64,000 bases of DNA, from contig NC_059399.1 in the NCBI RefSeq assembly GCF_905220565.1, positions 7,409,501-7,473,500 on the forward strand, read 5' to 3'. The translations under genes and the position numbers were made by a program. The notes under the pieces were generated by a model. The model did no database searches. It saw only the letters and a list, made by a program, of their open reading frames with translations, and was not told where the DNA came from. This stretch comes from Melitaea cinxia (lineage: Eukaryota > Arthropoda > Insecta > Lepidoptera > Nymphalidae). Positions 22,624-33,884 of the stretch are shown here, in pieces (within the stretch, counting starts at the first letter, position 1; every line of letters begins with the position of its first letter).

Positions 22624-22732
22624 TTCGCTGGCACCGGTTAGCCGCGCTGTGAAAATCGCCACAATGCCCACAACATTTCCGCGGCTAACGAACGGAAACG
22701 CAAAGGACGCGCCCAATTGCCCTATAAATGCA
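22624..22732 (-). CDS. Candidate internal exon, possible membrane transporter
   Basis: The minus strand has an acceptor (...tatagcaatttcag| at 22,733) and a near-consensus donor (|gtaaga, 22,623 downwards), 109 bases apart. Between them is one base plus 36 sense codons. The translation begins AFIGQLGASFAFPFVSRGN, continues VVGIVAIFTARLTGASE, and is hydrophobic like one or two membrane spans. The RLTGASE just before the donor recalls the R-x-x-G-x-x-E stretch of SLC17-type major-facilitator transporters, but this is a loose resemblance. The exon-sized segment is clearly richer in GC and CpG than its AT-rich flanks. A GTTAGCCGCG/CGCGGCTAAC inverted repeat lies within it. It could instead be a conserved non-coding or element fragment. 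A forward-strand frame across the same place is judged its antisense shadow. Confidence 0.35.
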
Positions 22733-23029
22733 CTGAAATTGCTATATTGTGGTTGTATTTTTCTCTCTAATATTCCTTTAGCTTTGTTAAGTTACTTTTT
22801 TGATGTCAAAATTAGTCGCGTTCAAAATAAGGGTTGTATTCGTACGTCTATCTAATTAATGATTTGTTTTTAATTTACACATTTTGTTCTATTTTTTTTA
22901 CCTGTAAAGGTACATATTTAATATGACATTTTTATTTACTAAAATTAGATAGAATCTTATAAAGAGAATATTATTTCAAAATATAGTTCTACACATGGAA
23001 ATATTATACTATTAATAAGTGTTATAAAT
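22733..23029. other. No gene recognised; AT-rich DNA
   Basis: AT-rich; would be intron if the neighbouring candidate exon is genuine. Confidence 0.35.
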
Positions 23030-23350
23030 TTCGGTACCTGGGTACGGAGCTTAGCGGAATTTTTTTTTTTGAACTTGAAAAAAAAGGAAAAAAATAATCG
23101 ACTTAGAGACGTCTGGCCTCGAGTCGGGGTTTTCTGATTTTGGGACCGCCCGATTTCTCACCGGAGCTATTATAACCTTGTAGAGGTGGCGAAATTTACC
23201 TTCGTATTCTAATGATATTGTAGCAGTTTTTTATCGCCTAAAAACACGGATAAGCCGTTTCTGAAAGTGAATTCTATCTAGATCGTATTATCACCCCTAA
23301 AACCCCTGCATACTAAATTTCCTGAAAATCGTTGGAGCTTTTTCCGAGAT
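23030..23350 (-). repeat. Interspersed family S2 with tRNA-like core, diverged copy
   Basis: Same order as 24,556-25,015: tacctgggtacggagctt at the low end, then a tRNA-like core (gggaccgcccgatttctcac, cggagctattataaccttg), then cgaaatttaccttcgtattc and cccctgcatactaaatttcc, aaaatcgttggagctttttc. The AT-rich middle is shortened. Confidence 0.7.
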
Positions 23351-23722
23351 TCAGATTATTCGCTTAAAGGTATTAGATACATAACAGTCATTCATTCAAT
23401 ACCTCTTCACACCTCTTTATCGCCATTAAGATGAATTCTAAATGGAACTGAATTTTTTAAACACTATTCTTCCTTCATTTCCTAATATTGTATACTTTCA
23501 TACCGTCGGCGTCGCTATAATATTGTGTCGCTCCTAACTCCCTTTTCAACAGTAAGATCGTGTTTGTTCATCTTTTTTTTTATGACTTTGTACATTTTTA
23601 TTTTGGTGTACAATACAGAATGTTATTATTGTTTTTATTATTTTAATACCCATCGTATTCCTTTAAGTGACTCTTGAAAAATCGGAATGAAAATGTACGT
23701 ATTACGTTTGGTCATTACTTAC
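23351..23722. other. No gene recognised; AT-rich DNA
   Basis: AT-rich sequence with no repeat family or ORF recognised. Confidence 0.35.
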
Positions 23723-23816
23723 GTCCTCGAGTCAGTCCCGGGTACGGTCCATCTGCTCGACCGCGGTGACTAATGGAGGAGTTTGTTGAAATATGTTCCA
23801 CGTAAATACGGGGCAT
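23723..23816 (-). CDS. Candidate first exon (weak)
   Basis: A GC-richer island sits in AT-rich DNA. On the minus strand it ends at a perfect donor |GTAAGT (23,722 down to 23,717). In one frame an ATG at 23,816 opens MPRIYVEHISTNSSISHRG and runs 31 codons plus one base to that donor, with a stop shortly upstream. Alternatively an acceptor cctccattag at 23,770 would give a 47-base internal exon, whose phase matches the candidate exon at 22,624-22,732. No domain is visible. It may equally be a non-coding 5' exon or a conserved regulatory block. Confidence 0.22.
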
Positions 23817-24555
23817 AACAACCTAACAGACCAAGTGTGTCCGGATCGTTCTCGTTCCATAAAAGAATTGAAAGTTTAGCAGGTAGTCTTATAACGTGGT
23901 TAATACATTTTCATCTGTTTATATTTATATAATAATAAAAATTTCAAACATGTGTACAAACTATTGAATAAGGTATGAGAGTAATAAATAGCATAGAAGA
24001 GTCTCATATTAAGCACATAATAATGCTTTTACAATATACAAGTTTAGATAATACAACTTATTACAAAACTTATGAGTAGGTTTGGACGGAACAGAGGATT
24101 CACGTGCTTTAATTACTGTTTTTATAGTATTTAGCGCTTTATAAACGGAGACCGCTTAAAAATATTTTACGATAAACAGAAATTTTAATTTCGATATATT
24201 TCTTTCGTGCTATTTTTTTAAAGAGGGATCTCAAAAATCCAGGATTACCGCGATATAAAATAAACTTCCGTTTTAATGAATTTTATGTCGATATTAAATA
24301 TAAGAGACTTAACATGTGAAATATCAAGCACCAGAAATACATTATATAATTAAGTATGAATAGTAAATAATACGTCACACTCATAAGTTAGTATTGCTAC
24401 GAATGGTTAAGGGTTTAAATCAGTTCTCATACAAGGGAACCGTAGCGCATCTGTATTTTATACTTTCAATTCTGTAACTGTATCTAATCATTTTCATTTC
24501 ATTTTTTTAACAAAGACAATAAAACTTTATTTTTAAGCTCTAATAATTATAATAG
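23817..24555. other. No gene recognised; AT-rich DNA
   Basis: Nothing recognisable. The first 60 bases continue the GC-richer island containing tgtgtccggatcgttctcgt. Confidence 0.35.
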
Positions 24556-25015
24556 TACCTGGGTAACCGAGCTTATCTCGGTATTTTTAGTAAATCGTGT
24601 TTTTTGAAAATCATATTTAAATACGAATTACATATTTATAAAATATGAATAATATTTTTCGATTTTACCGACATAATAATAAAAAAATGAACTGTTATTT
24701 AAATAAAAAATCATGAGTGCAGTTAGAAAAAAAAGGATTTTTTTTTCGATTATCGATCGGAGACATGGGATTTGAACCGTGGTCTTCTTGGTCAATCCCG
24801 ACCGGCCGATTTCCCACCTGAGCTATGACAACTATTTTGACAACTGCGAAATTTACCTTCGCATTTTAATGATATTGTAGCCATTTTTTAATTGTCTAAA
24901 AATAGGGAAACGACATTTTGTAAAAATGAATCTTAGCTATATCGATTTATCGCCCCCGAAATCCCCTGCATACTAAATTTCATGAAAATCGTTGGAGCCG
25001 TTTCCGAAATAGGTT
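24556..25015 (-). repeat. Interspersed family S2 with tRNA-like core, best copy
   Basis: Low end: tacctgggtaaccgagctta with a small hairpin CCGAG/CTCGG. Middle: an AT-rich part with aataatatttttcgatttta. On the minus strand a tRNA-like core follows, with an A box in tagctcaggtggg (24,813-24,825) and a B box in ggttcaaatccc (24,767-24,778). High end: aaatcccctgcatactaaat and aaaatcgttggagccgtttc. Copies or parts occur at 23,030, 47,805 and 57,125. The core cannot fold as a standard tRNA with an acceptor stem, so it is a promoter-bearing repeat and not a tRNA gene. Confidence 0.75.
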
Positions 25016-25294
25016 ACAAATTAAGTCTTTCATGAAAGATTTCAGATTGCTAAACTAGTTATCGCTATATGACTACATAATATATAATAAAGTATATTTA
25101 CGAAATTGAACCTAACGAACATCTTAATTGTATATTGTTGTATTTTTATATTTTGTTGATAACGTAAATTGTATAAGTCCATAAATTTGCAGCACGGTCC
25201 TAAGCATATGTGACTAACTTAATTGTTAGTGTAATTTTTTTATTTTATTCTATTTTCAAGAAAATCAGATTAAAATATTACAAATTATTTGTAT
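25016..25294. other. No gene recognised; AT-rich DNA
   Basis: Short AT-rich spacer without recognisable features. Confidence 0.4.
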
Positions 25295-25550
25295 ACTAGC
25301 TGAGCCAGCGACTTCGTCCGCCTGGAATTTAACAAAAAGTTATTGTTCAGTTCGCAAAGCTATAAAATAAAATATATTTCTAAAATAAAAGTACCCTAAG
25401 TTACTCCTTATTACATGAACTATCTGCCAGTGAAAATCCCGTCAAAATCGGTCCATCCGTTTTAGAGATTAGCCGGAACAAACAGACAGACAGACAGACA
25501 AATATTGTAAAAAAAATGTTATTTTGGTATATGTACCGTATATACATCCC
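25295..25550 (-). mobile_element. Helitron-like element with CAGA microsatellite
   Basis: The low end reads actagctgagccagcgactt then cgtccgcctgg. On the minus strand this is a GC-containing stretch followed by GCTAG|T, the Helitron 3' signature. Inner text gtcaaaatcggtccatccgt precedes an (ACAG)n run at 25,484-25,501. The 5' border is unclear. Confidence 0.5.
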
Positions 25551-27533
25551 TATGCATTAAGTAAAAAGCGTTTATTTTAATATTACAAAAAGACACTTCA
25601 ATTAATTATTTGTATAGATGTATGTAGGTATATTAAAACAATAAAGTCTTGTAAATACAACTAAAAACTTTATTGTCACTCTTTGCAGCAAACTAAACAT
25701 TGTTTTAAAAGTATGATTCAAAAGCCACTAAAACAATCTGTAGTTTGAATTTCAATATAGATATTTAAGCAAATTATTTGTAACTACATAAAAATTTGTT
25801 AATTTGTACCTTTATATTAGTTAATTGTATAATTCATGACGTACCTATATTAATTATTCCTTTAAATAGAACTTTAGATAGAAAAATAACTTTAACATTG
25901 GAACATTTGTAAGAACAGTCGAGAATCCAAATAGTCGACTCGATTCGACGTTGAATAGTAGTTTAATACAATGAATTGTTTGTTAATATTTGTTATTAAA
26001 AGTCCTTTCTCCTCTATACAAGAAAAGTAGTTTTTCGTCCACTGTATCAAATACTGAACATAAATTGTATTATGCAGTAAAATTTTCAAAGTTGTTGATA
26101 ATTCTCAATTCAAAAACGGTAGCAAAAACTTTAAACAATGAAGTCGCTTTCAAAACAGTTCCCAACACTGCTTAAGGTTCGCAATAGTAGTTGCATGTTA
26201 TAGGTAGAACTCCATAGTTAAACAACTCCTAGTAACAATAACTCCTAGTTTCTACTTAATTTTTACTTGTATTCCAGTGACTATTCCATGACATTTTTAG
26301 TGCAAAACATATAGAAGCGTAGTACTAAAGATTCCGAAATTAATAGTTTTCTAAATTTATTTTTGAGGATAATCCTTTTTACGTATTGATTATAAATTTT
26401 CTGTTAATTAAAGTAAAAAAAAAAATATATCTTCTTTTTTATATATTGTCGATATAATGGCCAGCCAAATAGACAGACAAGTCTGGGGATATGTGTAGTG
26501 ATTCAAATTCAAAATTGACAAATGATTTTGTAAACTCAGCTTAGCGAGCATCGAAGTAAATACTCGTAACCTACGGCAATATGCTGTTCTAATTTAAGTT
26601 CCTTTGTACGTTAAAAGGATTTTCGCGACCTGCACAAAATGCGGAATTGTAATTTAATCGTGATTGCCTTATTTTATGAAACTGGAATATATTTTTATAC
26701 TCTTCCTTCTATTTACAATTTCAAATGCCAAAATGTGTCGAAACTAGAACAGAAAAACCTTTTGGAGGGTATTCAGAAATAAAAAGAGGTGTGGTGCGAC
26801 ATAATATTCAAAAAATTATCGCTTTGACTGTGACTAAATAATACTTATATAATAAACTATGTTAACAAAACTGTTTTATGTGTTAAGCATATGAAGTATT
26901 ATTGGATTCGTCGCAATATCGTACAAAATTCTGCAATACAATATTTATAAGGTTGAATGAATATATTTGAAACACATATGTTCCTTGAATAACTATCGTA
27001 CAAAGGTACTTTAATTTTCAAAGCAATCACAGTAATAAAATCATCAAGTGAAAAGAAATCACATTAAATTTTTTTATGGTAAATTATAATAAATATTTTT
27101 CAAGACCTAAAAAAATATTAAAAGATTACTCGATGCAATTTGTTTTAGTACTCAGCCTAGTTGTCGCTGCGGATGATGCACAAGATTCAACTACTTTTTA
27201 ATTGACAAGCCCCACAGACTGCGAACAGCAAGTGCACTTTGAATTAATTAAATTTACTCTTTAAGCAACGAAACTCCGCGGAATTTTGTATACCGATTTT
27301 TTTTCTGTTGACAAAATTATTTGGCAAATTTTTTTTCGCGGAATTACCAGAGTACTACCTAAGTAAGTGGGTCAAAATGTCTAGTGAATAAACTGAAAAT
27401 AAACTTTAGGTATAAATTTAAAATCAAAATAGCTTTATTCAAAAAGGTTTCAAGAGCACCTTCAAATCGTTATTTTACAAATTAAAATTTCAACTATATT
27501 TAAAAGTGAAGTTACCGCCAATTCGAAATGTAG
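25551..27533. other. No gene recognised; AT-rich DNA
   Basis: About 2 kb with no supported gene and no family recognised. The ORFs at 25,892-26,175 on both strands have AT-driven composition and no motif. Confidence 0.4.
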
Positions 27534-27650
27534 ACGTCGGCTTTTTAAGTCAAGGTGGTAGTCGAACTGTGTTATCGCTTGGTCGCCTCTTATGACACCC
27601 ACGGGAAGAGAGGCTGTGGCTATATTCTTTACTGCCGTAACCACACAGCA
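27534..27650 (-). repeat. Retroposon family S5, 5' portion
   Basis: Minus strand: tgctgtgtggttacggcagt, aaagaatatagccacagcct, cttcccgtgggtgtcataag, then actaccaccttgacttaaaa and agccgac. The same start is seen at 33,885 on the plus strand, where the family continues to an RTE-like tail. The 3' part is missing here. Confidence 0.65.
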
Positions 27651-27846
27651 AAATAAATAATATGTTAAAACAATAGCAAAATTGTTTGTGCGATTTTATT
27701 ATACATGCAAATACCATAAAGGAGACGTTATCCAGAAAGGTGACGTTATCTTTGCACAGTCGGAAACTTGGAGTTACAATTTTGTTATTCCTTCTCGTGT
27801 TTATAATACGATTACTACTATTTAAACACAAAAAAATCAATATTTT

Positions 27847-27883
27847 AACCGACTTCAAAAAAGGAGAAGGTTTCTCGATTTGA

Positions 27884-27923
<40 letters not shown>

Positions 27924-28060
27924 TATATGTGTGTATGTTCGCGGATAATTTCGTTGTTTATGAACCGATTTTGATAATTCCTTTTTGGTTGGAAAGGAGA
28001 TATCCCAAAGGTACCATGATAAGGAAACCAGGATCTTTTGATTGCATCAACAAACATCCT
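27847..28060 (+). repeat. Foldback-ended family M1, partial, with (AT)n
   Basis: Starts AACCGACTTC at 27,847, then aaaaaaggagaaggtttctc. An (AT)n run occupies 27,889-27,922, then tatgaaccgattttgataat and aaggaaaccaggatctttt. It lacks the 3' half, including the GAAGTCGGTT arm. Confidence 0.7.
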
Positions 28061-29496
28061 TAACATAAAATAGCATATCATTATAGATATGAAGCAATGA
28101 GATTAAGAGTTGTTTTTTACTTATTAGAATTCCGTGGTCCGCGCAATCAAATCACAGAATACACCAATAGCATTTTGTGACCTCCCCCAAGAGTACCACA
28201 ATAGTATCTTTGTAGAGCGACCTCTAGTGAAACCATATTATTCACTGAGAAAAATGCCGTTAACATTAAAATGGGAAAGAAGTTGATTTAATATATAGGT
28301 AATTTTTAATAGTTTTACTATGGATTAAAGTGGGTCTATATTGAATGGGATCACTTTGATTTCTTTTTTTTTTTGAAAGTGGTGAAGCTTTGTAATATAT
28401 TTTAACAAAACTGATAATTTCATTAATTTAACTGAAATCCCCCACAGATATTTTTTTTTAAATAAGACTTAAATTATATTAGAATATCTAGTGAATAAAG
28501 CAATAACAATTACAACAAAGACAGAATTCTTAATAGCTTTATTAATATAACGTTGATAATTGACACACTTTGATGAGATTTTAATATTGATACCAATATA
28601 GAAAAGAAAATTTAATAACGTTTTTGTCGGGCATAAAAAACCTAATGGCGGCCTAAATGGCGATAAAATTTGAAAAAGTTGTTTCATTATAATGAGTGAA
28701 TTTCGCGTAAACATACAGTAAAATTAATCTTTTGATAGAAAGTGATTAAATATAATGTTTATAAAGTTACTTTTTTCTTTGTATTTAAAATACTTTTGGT
28801 AACATAATTGAAAGATTGATTAACAGGTTGACTGACGAAAAAAATAGTTTATAAGACTTTTCTTACATCCAGAGATTAGCATGCTTAAACTATTCAACAT
28901 TTTTTTATTAATGTATACAAATAAAATTGTAGGAACTTTCAGCATTTCAAATAAAAATATTTTATTTATTTTTTAACATGTTTAACTGCGGTAGAGCTCA
29001 GCAGGATATGTCCTACTCAAATTCGAAATAATATGTATGTACATTAAGCTATGATGCTTGAAATTGATGAAACTCTGAATATTTAATTACGCACTGCATT
29101 TCAAGCTTTTTAATTAGAAGGTAGAAATAAATTCTTGTGTATTTTACTTAATACAATGTTATTCATACCTTCATTGAAGGAAAGGGACGTAAAAAAATAC
29201 CGACCGCTTTAAAGAATTTCGGGTAGGTAAGTAAGAGATTATGCGAATTTCATCTTTTATGAATTATTTATGTGGCTTGAGACATTATAAAGGAAATGAA
29301 AAGATTTCATTGAGACAAAGCTTAAAAGACATTTTTTGCTTTAAGCATTCACTGTACAAAATGAGAATGTAATCTATCAAAATGGTCATTATTTTCATTT
29401 TTAAAAAACAAAAAATTATCATTACGGTAAAATAGAAGGCTGACGCAAATAAATTGTATAATTATTTAAAGTAAAGTTTCGAACCGGAAATATTCC
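28061..29496. other. No gene recognised
   Basis: Mostly AT-rich. The stretch 28,125-28,260 (ccgtggtccgcgcaatcaaa, tgacctcccccaagagtacc, gagcgacctctagtgaaacc) has mixed composition and may be an unassigned repeat. Confidence 0.4.
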
Positions 29497-29756
29497 CCCC
29501 TCCTCCAGCAGGAACTTATTGACCTGATTCCCCCCTCAACCTTCTATCATCGTACAACCAGACGCTCTGCGTTACACCATCCTTATATGGTTGACATTCC
29601 CCCTATACGCACTAAGTGATTCGCTAGTACATTCTTGATCCGTACGGCCAAAGAATGGAACTCTCTACCAGCGTCTGTGTTCCCCGAAAGCTTTGACCTG
29701 GGGATCTTTAAGTCAGGAGTGAATAGGTTACTTCTAGGTAAGCGTGCTCCACCTTA
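29497..29756 (+). pseudogene. Non-LTR LINE polyprotein, C-terminal end fragment
   Basis: A frame reads ELIDLIPPSTFYHRTTRRSA, then LHHPYMVDIPPIRTK, an in-frame TGA, FASTFLIRTAKEWNSLPASV, and FPESFDLGIFKSGVNRLLLG, ending KRAPP and TAG at 29,754-29,756. The R-T-A-x-x-W-N-S-L-P block followed by F-x-x-x-F-x-L-x-x-F-K is characteristic of the extreme C-terminus of Jockey/CR1-type LINE polyproteins. Only the last ~85 codons remain (5' truncation), with one stop. The GC content stands out from its surroundings. Confidence 0.8.
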
Positions 29757-30185
29757 GACCGCATTTTCACTTATCATCAGGTGAAATAGTGGAAAAACTG
29801 AGTTAAATTATTTATATATTTCAGAGGAAGTCAACAAGATGTGAAATATTAATATTCTATGATAGGGGCCTACCGGAGATTTTCGGAGGAGCCTAGCCTA
29901 CGTTGTGAAGTACTTTAACCATACTTGAGCCTGTTATATAGTGACGAACATCTAGGGCACCAAATAAATTAGCAAAAAAACAATTTTAGAAAAATAATAT
30001 CTCGAGTTCATCTGGTGCTATACAGACGCTCTTTATAGCAAAGAAATACATAACAATTGTTTAAATTTTAAGGAATATTATTGGACCAGTTACTATTACA
30101 ATTATTAGTTGATTCATTATGTAATTACACACAAATGTATACCTTCATAGACATACAGAGTATTTTTAATAAAAAAAGTAAATTT
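29757..30185. other. No gene recognised; includes LINE 3' flank
   Basis: The first ~60 bases may be the LINE 3' untranslated region (tcacttatcatcaggtgaaa). The rest is AT-rich with nothing recognised. Confidence 0.4.
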
Positions 30186-30780
30186 AAAAAACCGCCTTCA
30201 ATTACATCGACAAGTAATACAACGTGGGAACACGAAAAAATAGTAAAGTAAATACGCGTAATCAAATATTACTCAAAAAGTAATTAGTTAGATATCGATT
30301 GAATTTAAATGATATTTTATTTATCTGCCAACCCGCATTGTATCAGCGCGGTCGATTAAGTTCTGTTCTTTCTCCTACATAGAAAAAAAGGCTACCAGTG
30401 GGATATTAAAGGATGAAGCAACAAATTTAAATGAGACAACATGACAAGCATTAATTATCAATTAAACTAAGAATCATCAAAATCGGTAAGCCTGAGTTAT
30501 GTGGTATACACAGCGTAGGTCGACGAAAAACTAGTCAAGTAAATACGCGTTATTAGCTATAACTCGAAAAGTACTTTTCGGATATCAATTCAATTTAAAT
30601 AGTACATGACAGGCAACACCTTTCGATTAAGAAGAATCATTGAAGTCGGTCCTGACCGAGTCAAAAATTTTGAGGTAGAATATATTTTAAAAAATACAAT
30701 CGAATTGAGAACTCCTCTTTTTGGAATGCGGCTAAAAACATCATCGCATCGTCTAATACGACTGAAATAATACACATAAA
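30186..30780 (-). repeat. Foldback-ended family M1, split by a SINE tail
   Basis: The minus-strand copy starts at the low end with accgccttcaattacatcga then aagtaatacaacg. The high end, near 30,655-30,680, is a diverged gagtcaaaa segment, and the AACCGACTTC end is lost. It is interrupted at 30,313-30,423 by an S1 SINE fragment flanked by AATTTAAATGA. Outside the insertion the inner phrases gtaggtcgacgaaaaa and tagctataactcgaaaagta match 49,820-49,880. Confidence 0.7.
30313..30423 (+). repeat. S1 SINE tail inserted into an M1 element
   Basis: Text ctgccaacccgcattgtatc, cggtcgattaagttctgttc, ctcctacatag and ccagtgggatattaaaggat gives a 5'-truncated S1 copy. Target duplications AATTTAAATGA lie at 30,302-30,312 and 30,424-30,434. 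Confidence 0.8.
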
Positions 30781-31974
30781 CTTTCTTACATAGTTTTTGG
30801 ATTGGCTTTATCAACCTGTAGTAAAACAGGTATTAATGGTTTGTTTTGCCTACAACTTTTGTATTCACAAGCAGCTAATATAAATATTTCATTATTGTTA
30901 AAGATAAGGTGGAGTTTGATCGTGAAAAATGAAAATATGTCTAAAACTTTTATCTGTTGGTTTATTATCAAAATGCCATCAGATCTTTTCAGATCTGGAC
31001 AGTCAGCTGGACATACAGCGTCAGCTTAGATCTTTGATTGCAGCATAAATCATTAATATCCGATTATTTTCTTGATAAGTAAAATATATTTTTTTTTTCA
31101 TTACTTTTAATTATTTTTTTCTATCCTAACGTTTTGTATTTCCAGGGAGCTAAGTAAACTGTGTCGTTTGAAGGAATTGTACGAAATTGTGCATCAGCGA
31201 ATTTCTGGTCATAATTTTGGTTGAAATAAAACAACGTCAGCATTTTCTATTTTACTTTGTCCGTAGACATCCATTTTTCAGCATTATGAAACAAAGAAAT
31301 ATTTGTACACTTGTTTAACTGTACTTGTTGGAAGATAATAAGGTATTTCGTCCAATTACCCTTATTACTAGCCAGCATCCTCTCTCTCTCTCGAGTCGGT
31401 CCCTCGTATCTTAGGAGCGTGGTCAGTATCAGGGTTGCATCTGATCAAAAAATTATTTTTTTCTATACAACAATAAATATTATGTTTTATATTGTTCATT
31501 ACAATTTATACGTCTGAGACAATCGATCGTACGAATGCGATTGCGTTATGAAGAACCTTCCATATGTAATTCATTGCATAGAATGCTGCTTCACGCTACT
31601 TTTGCTACAATAATGACTATTTAGTCGTGTTTAAATTTGCTCGCAAGAAACTTATAAAATACAGACTAAAGTTAATTTGTATTTCCCGTTTCCATTTTTT
31701 CCTTGCGCTACAAATTTGTAAAATTATTTGACACCAAGTAAAAGTCTTATTTCAATTTAAGTACATTGAAAGTTTAAGTGACTTTTATTATTGTTTACTT
31801 AATACTTATTTTACTGGGAAAAAATGATAAAAAATTGACTTTTTTCGAGTTTGAACTTGCTTCATATTATTTTTCGTATTCTTTCAGCTAAATCTTTTGT
31901 ATGTGATCTCAATGGTATGTAAAAATGAATTGATCAGCTACCTTTAAGAGTTTTTTTCGGACAAAACAGCATTG
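30781..31974. other. No gene recognised
   Basis: AT-rich. A (CT)n run at 31,378-31,392 is followed by a mixed-composition patch (gagtcggtccctcgtatctt, gagcgtggtcagtatcaggg). No repeat family or coding sequence is supported. Confidence 0.4.
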
Positions 31975-32120
31975 CCATGTGGTGTCGGCCGAGTAGGATA
32001 GCACCACGCCCTTTCTTCCCGTGGGGGTCGTAAAAGGCGACCGAGGGATCAACCTGGCTCAAAATCATAAGGGTCTTGAAGAAGGAAAACTTCATTTGAA
32101 GCTCGGAAGGGGTCTCCGTC
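31975..32120 (+). repeat. GC-richer repeat with S5-like core
   Basis: The core cttcccgtgggggtcgtaaa then aggcgaccgagggat matches the S5 5' region (cttcccgtgggtgtc, aggcgac). Its flanks (gtcggccgagtaggatagca; gggtcttgaagaaggaaaac) do not match the other S5 copies. It is probably a related subfamily. A short minus-strand ORF across it is not taken as a gene. Confidence 0.5.
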
Positions 32121-32224
32121 AAGCATTCGTGGCATAGCTCTACTACTTAGTATGCTACTTAGTATAATAATGAATTGTTCGCTCAAGTGCATGTGCGGTT
32201 TGCGCCTGTAATTGACGATACACT

Positions 32225-32450
32225 TGGCCTAATAACTGAGCTTGCCTCTTAACATTGTATTAGTGTATTTCTTGTTGGTGCAACAAATAAATAAATAAAT
32301 AAAGAGCTCTAAAATGCGATAGACTCCTGCAGCCGAACTGGCTCCACACTTATCGACTCGTCGTTCCTGTAGGCCTAGCCAGCGAGATCGAGAGGGTGGC
32401 ACAGAGCTTAGGCAACTCTGCATTTTCCTGAAGAATGACCTAGGCGACAC
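32225..32450 (-). repeat. (TTTA)n-containing retroposon
   Basis: Minus strand: aggaacgacgagtcgataag, gtgtggagccagttcggctg, caggagtctatcgcatttta, gagctc, a (TTTA)n run at 32,286-32,301, then tgttgcaccaacaagaaata. It looks like a retroposon 3' region. The family was not identified from this window, where no second copy was found. Confidence 0.5.
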
Positions 32451-33884
32451 AGTGTCTATCTGACACTGTCTAAATCGTCTGCAATAGAGGGACTAAGGCC
32501 AATGAGTGTGACAGCATTAGATTGGCCTTATCTACTTACACACACTAATGAATCATTATCAACAATAAGTTTTAAAAATTGTATGATTTATAAAAAAAAT
32601 CAAACAAATAATTGATTATGAATAAAAGCTATGAGAATGAAAAATGACACAGTGATATAGCTAAACTAGAGGCAGTGAAATTCTTAAACATTACGATAAT
32701 TATAAAATTCATTATACTTATTATTTTCATTTGGAACATATTTTTAATTCTATCAACAGCAAGCGAAATTCTAAACCTTAATGACAAAATATAATTTTAT
32801 TACAGTAATGAATCTTAAGCATTCCACTCGAGAGGATACCCGATATTAAACCAAGCCAGTTTAGTATTAAACATTCTCCTCTCAGTGATATGAATTTTGA
32901 AATAGCTATATAGATCAAAAAAAGAACCAGGTGGTAAATTATACTTCTATTTATATCTGATATTTTAAGAGTTATATTTTTTTTTTTTGTTTATTTGTCC
33001 GTCCGTTCATACGTCCATGTAGCCGTCTGACAAACAATTCATTTGTCGCGAAGTACATTTGTCTAACCCTCCACAAATCCAGTCCAGTCCAGACGTTCAT
33101 TTATATGTTTGTCAATCCATCTATTCCTCTGACCGTCCGGTAACTTTTACCTTAAACCCGTTATTTCCATGTACTCTTAATTCACAAAACCATTTTAAAT
33201 TTTTTTAACAGTCATAAAATATAACATAAAATAGTACATTAAATATTTTATTAACACATTTATTGTTTAAATACATAATTATGATCGGTTTAATTTAAAA
33301 GTATTTAATAGTTAATGATGAGTTATTTAACTCTCATATCTCTATATAAGAGTTGAATGACAGTATTTATATTTCTATTTTAATTAATTACCTACTGATT
33401 GTGATTGTTATATTATATATTATATAATAAATAATATAACATTATATATATATAGTTATAGAGTCATTGTTAATGAGTATAATTGGTGATTTATTTATTA
33501 CATAATACTGTAAGTAGTCGTAATATGATAGTTTGACCAAAATAAATGAAATAGTGTTTATTGTACTAAAAAAAAGCAATCCATTCAGTGAAGGTGATCT
33601 AAATTCTATAAAAGTGACAATTCTATTGTTACAATGTATTTCTCGGTACAATGTACGTCTTTCTGACTTTGTAAAACCAATTTCTATCATTTTCTTTCTA
33701 ATTTTATTGTCTTTGAATTTAAAACTGGATAAATATTAATTGAATACGTTCAACGTCTTCCTATATTCTAAACTGAAAGCAGTGGAAAGATATGAGTAAT
33801 ACAAAAGTATGTCTACATAAGAGAGTTTAAATAATTACTGTTGCACTAAAGTGTGTCAATCTTTTGTTTTAATATACTTACCTA
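32451..33884. other. No gene recognised; includes a GTCC-rich patch
   Basis: AT-rich. The segment 32,995-33,145 has loosely repeated words such as gtccgtcc, ccagtccagtcc and gaccgtccgg, a degenerate simple-sequence patch. ORFs at 33,442-33,739 on both strands are AT-driven. Confidence 0.4.

Noticed and set aside
22595..22855. 86-codon plus-strand ORF over the candidate exon
   Set aside because: Its translation is less protein-like than the minus frame, it extends into AT-rich DNA, and it lacks splice-site support. It is treated as the antisense shadow.
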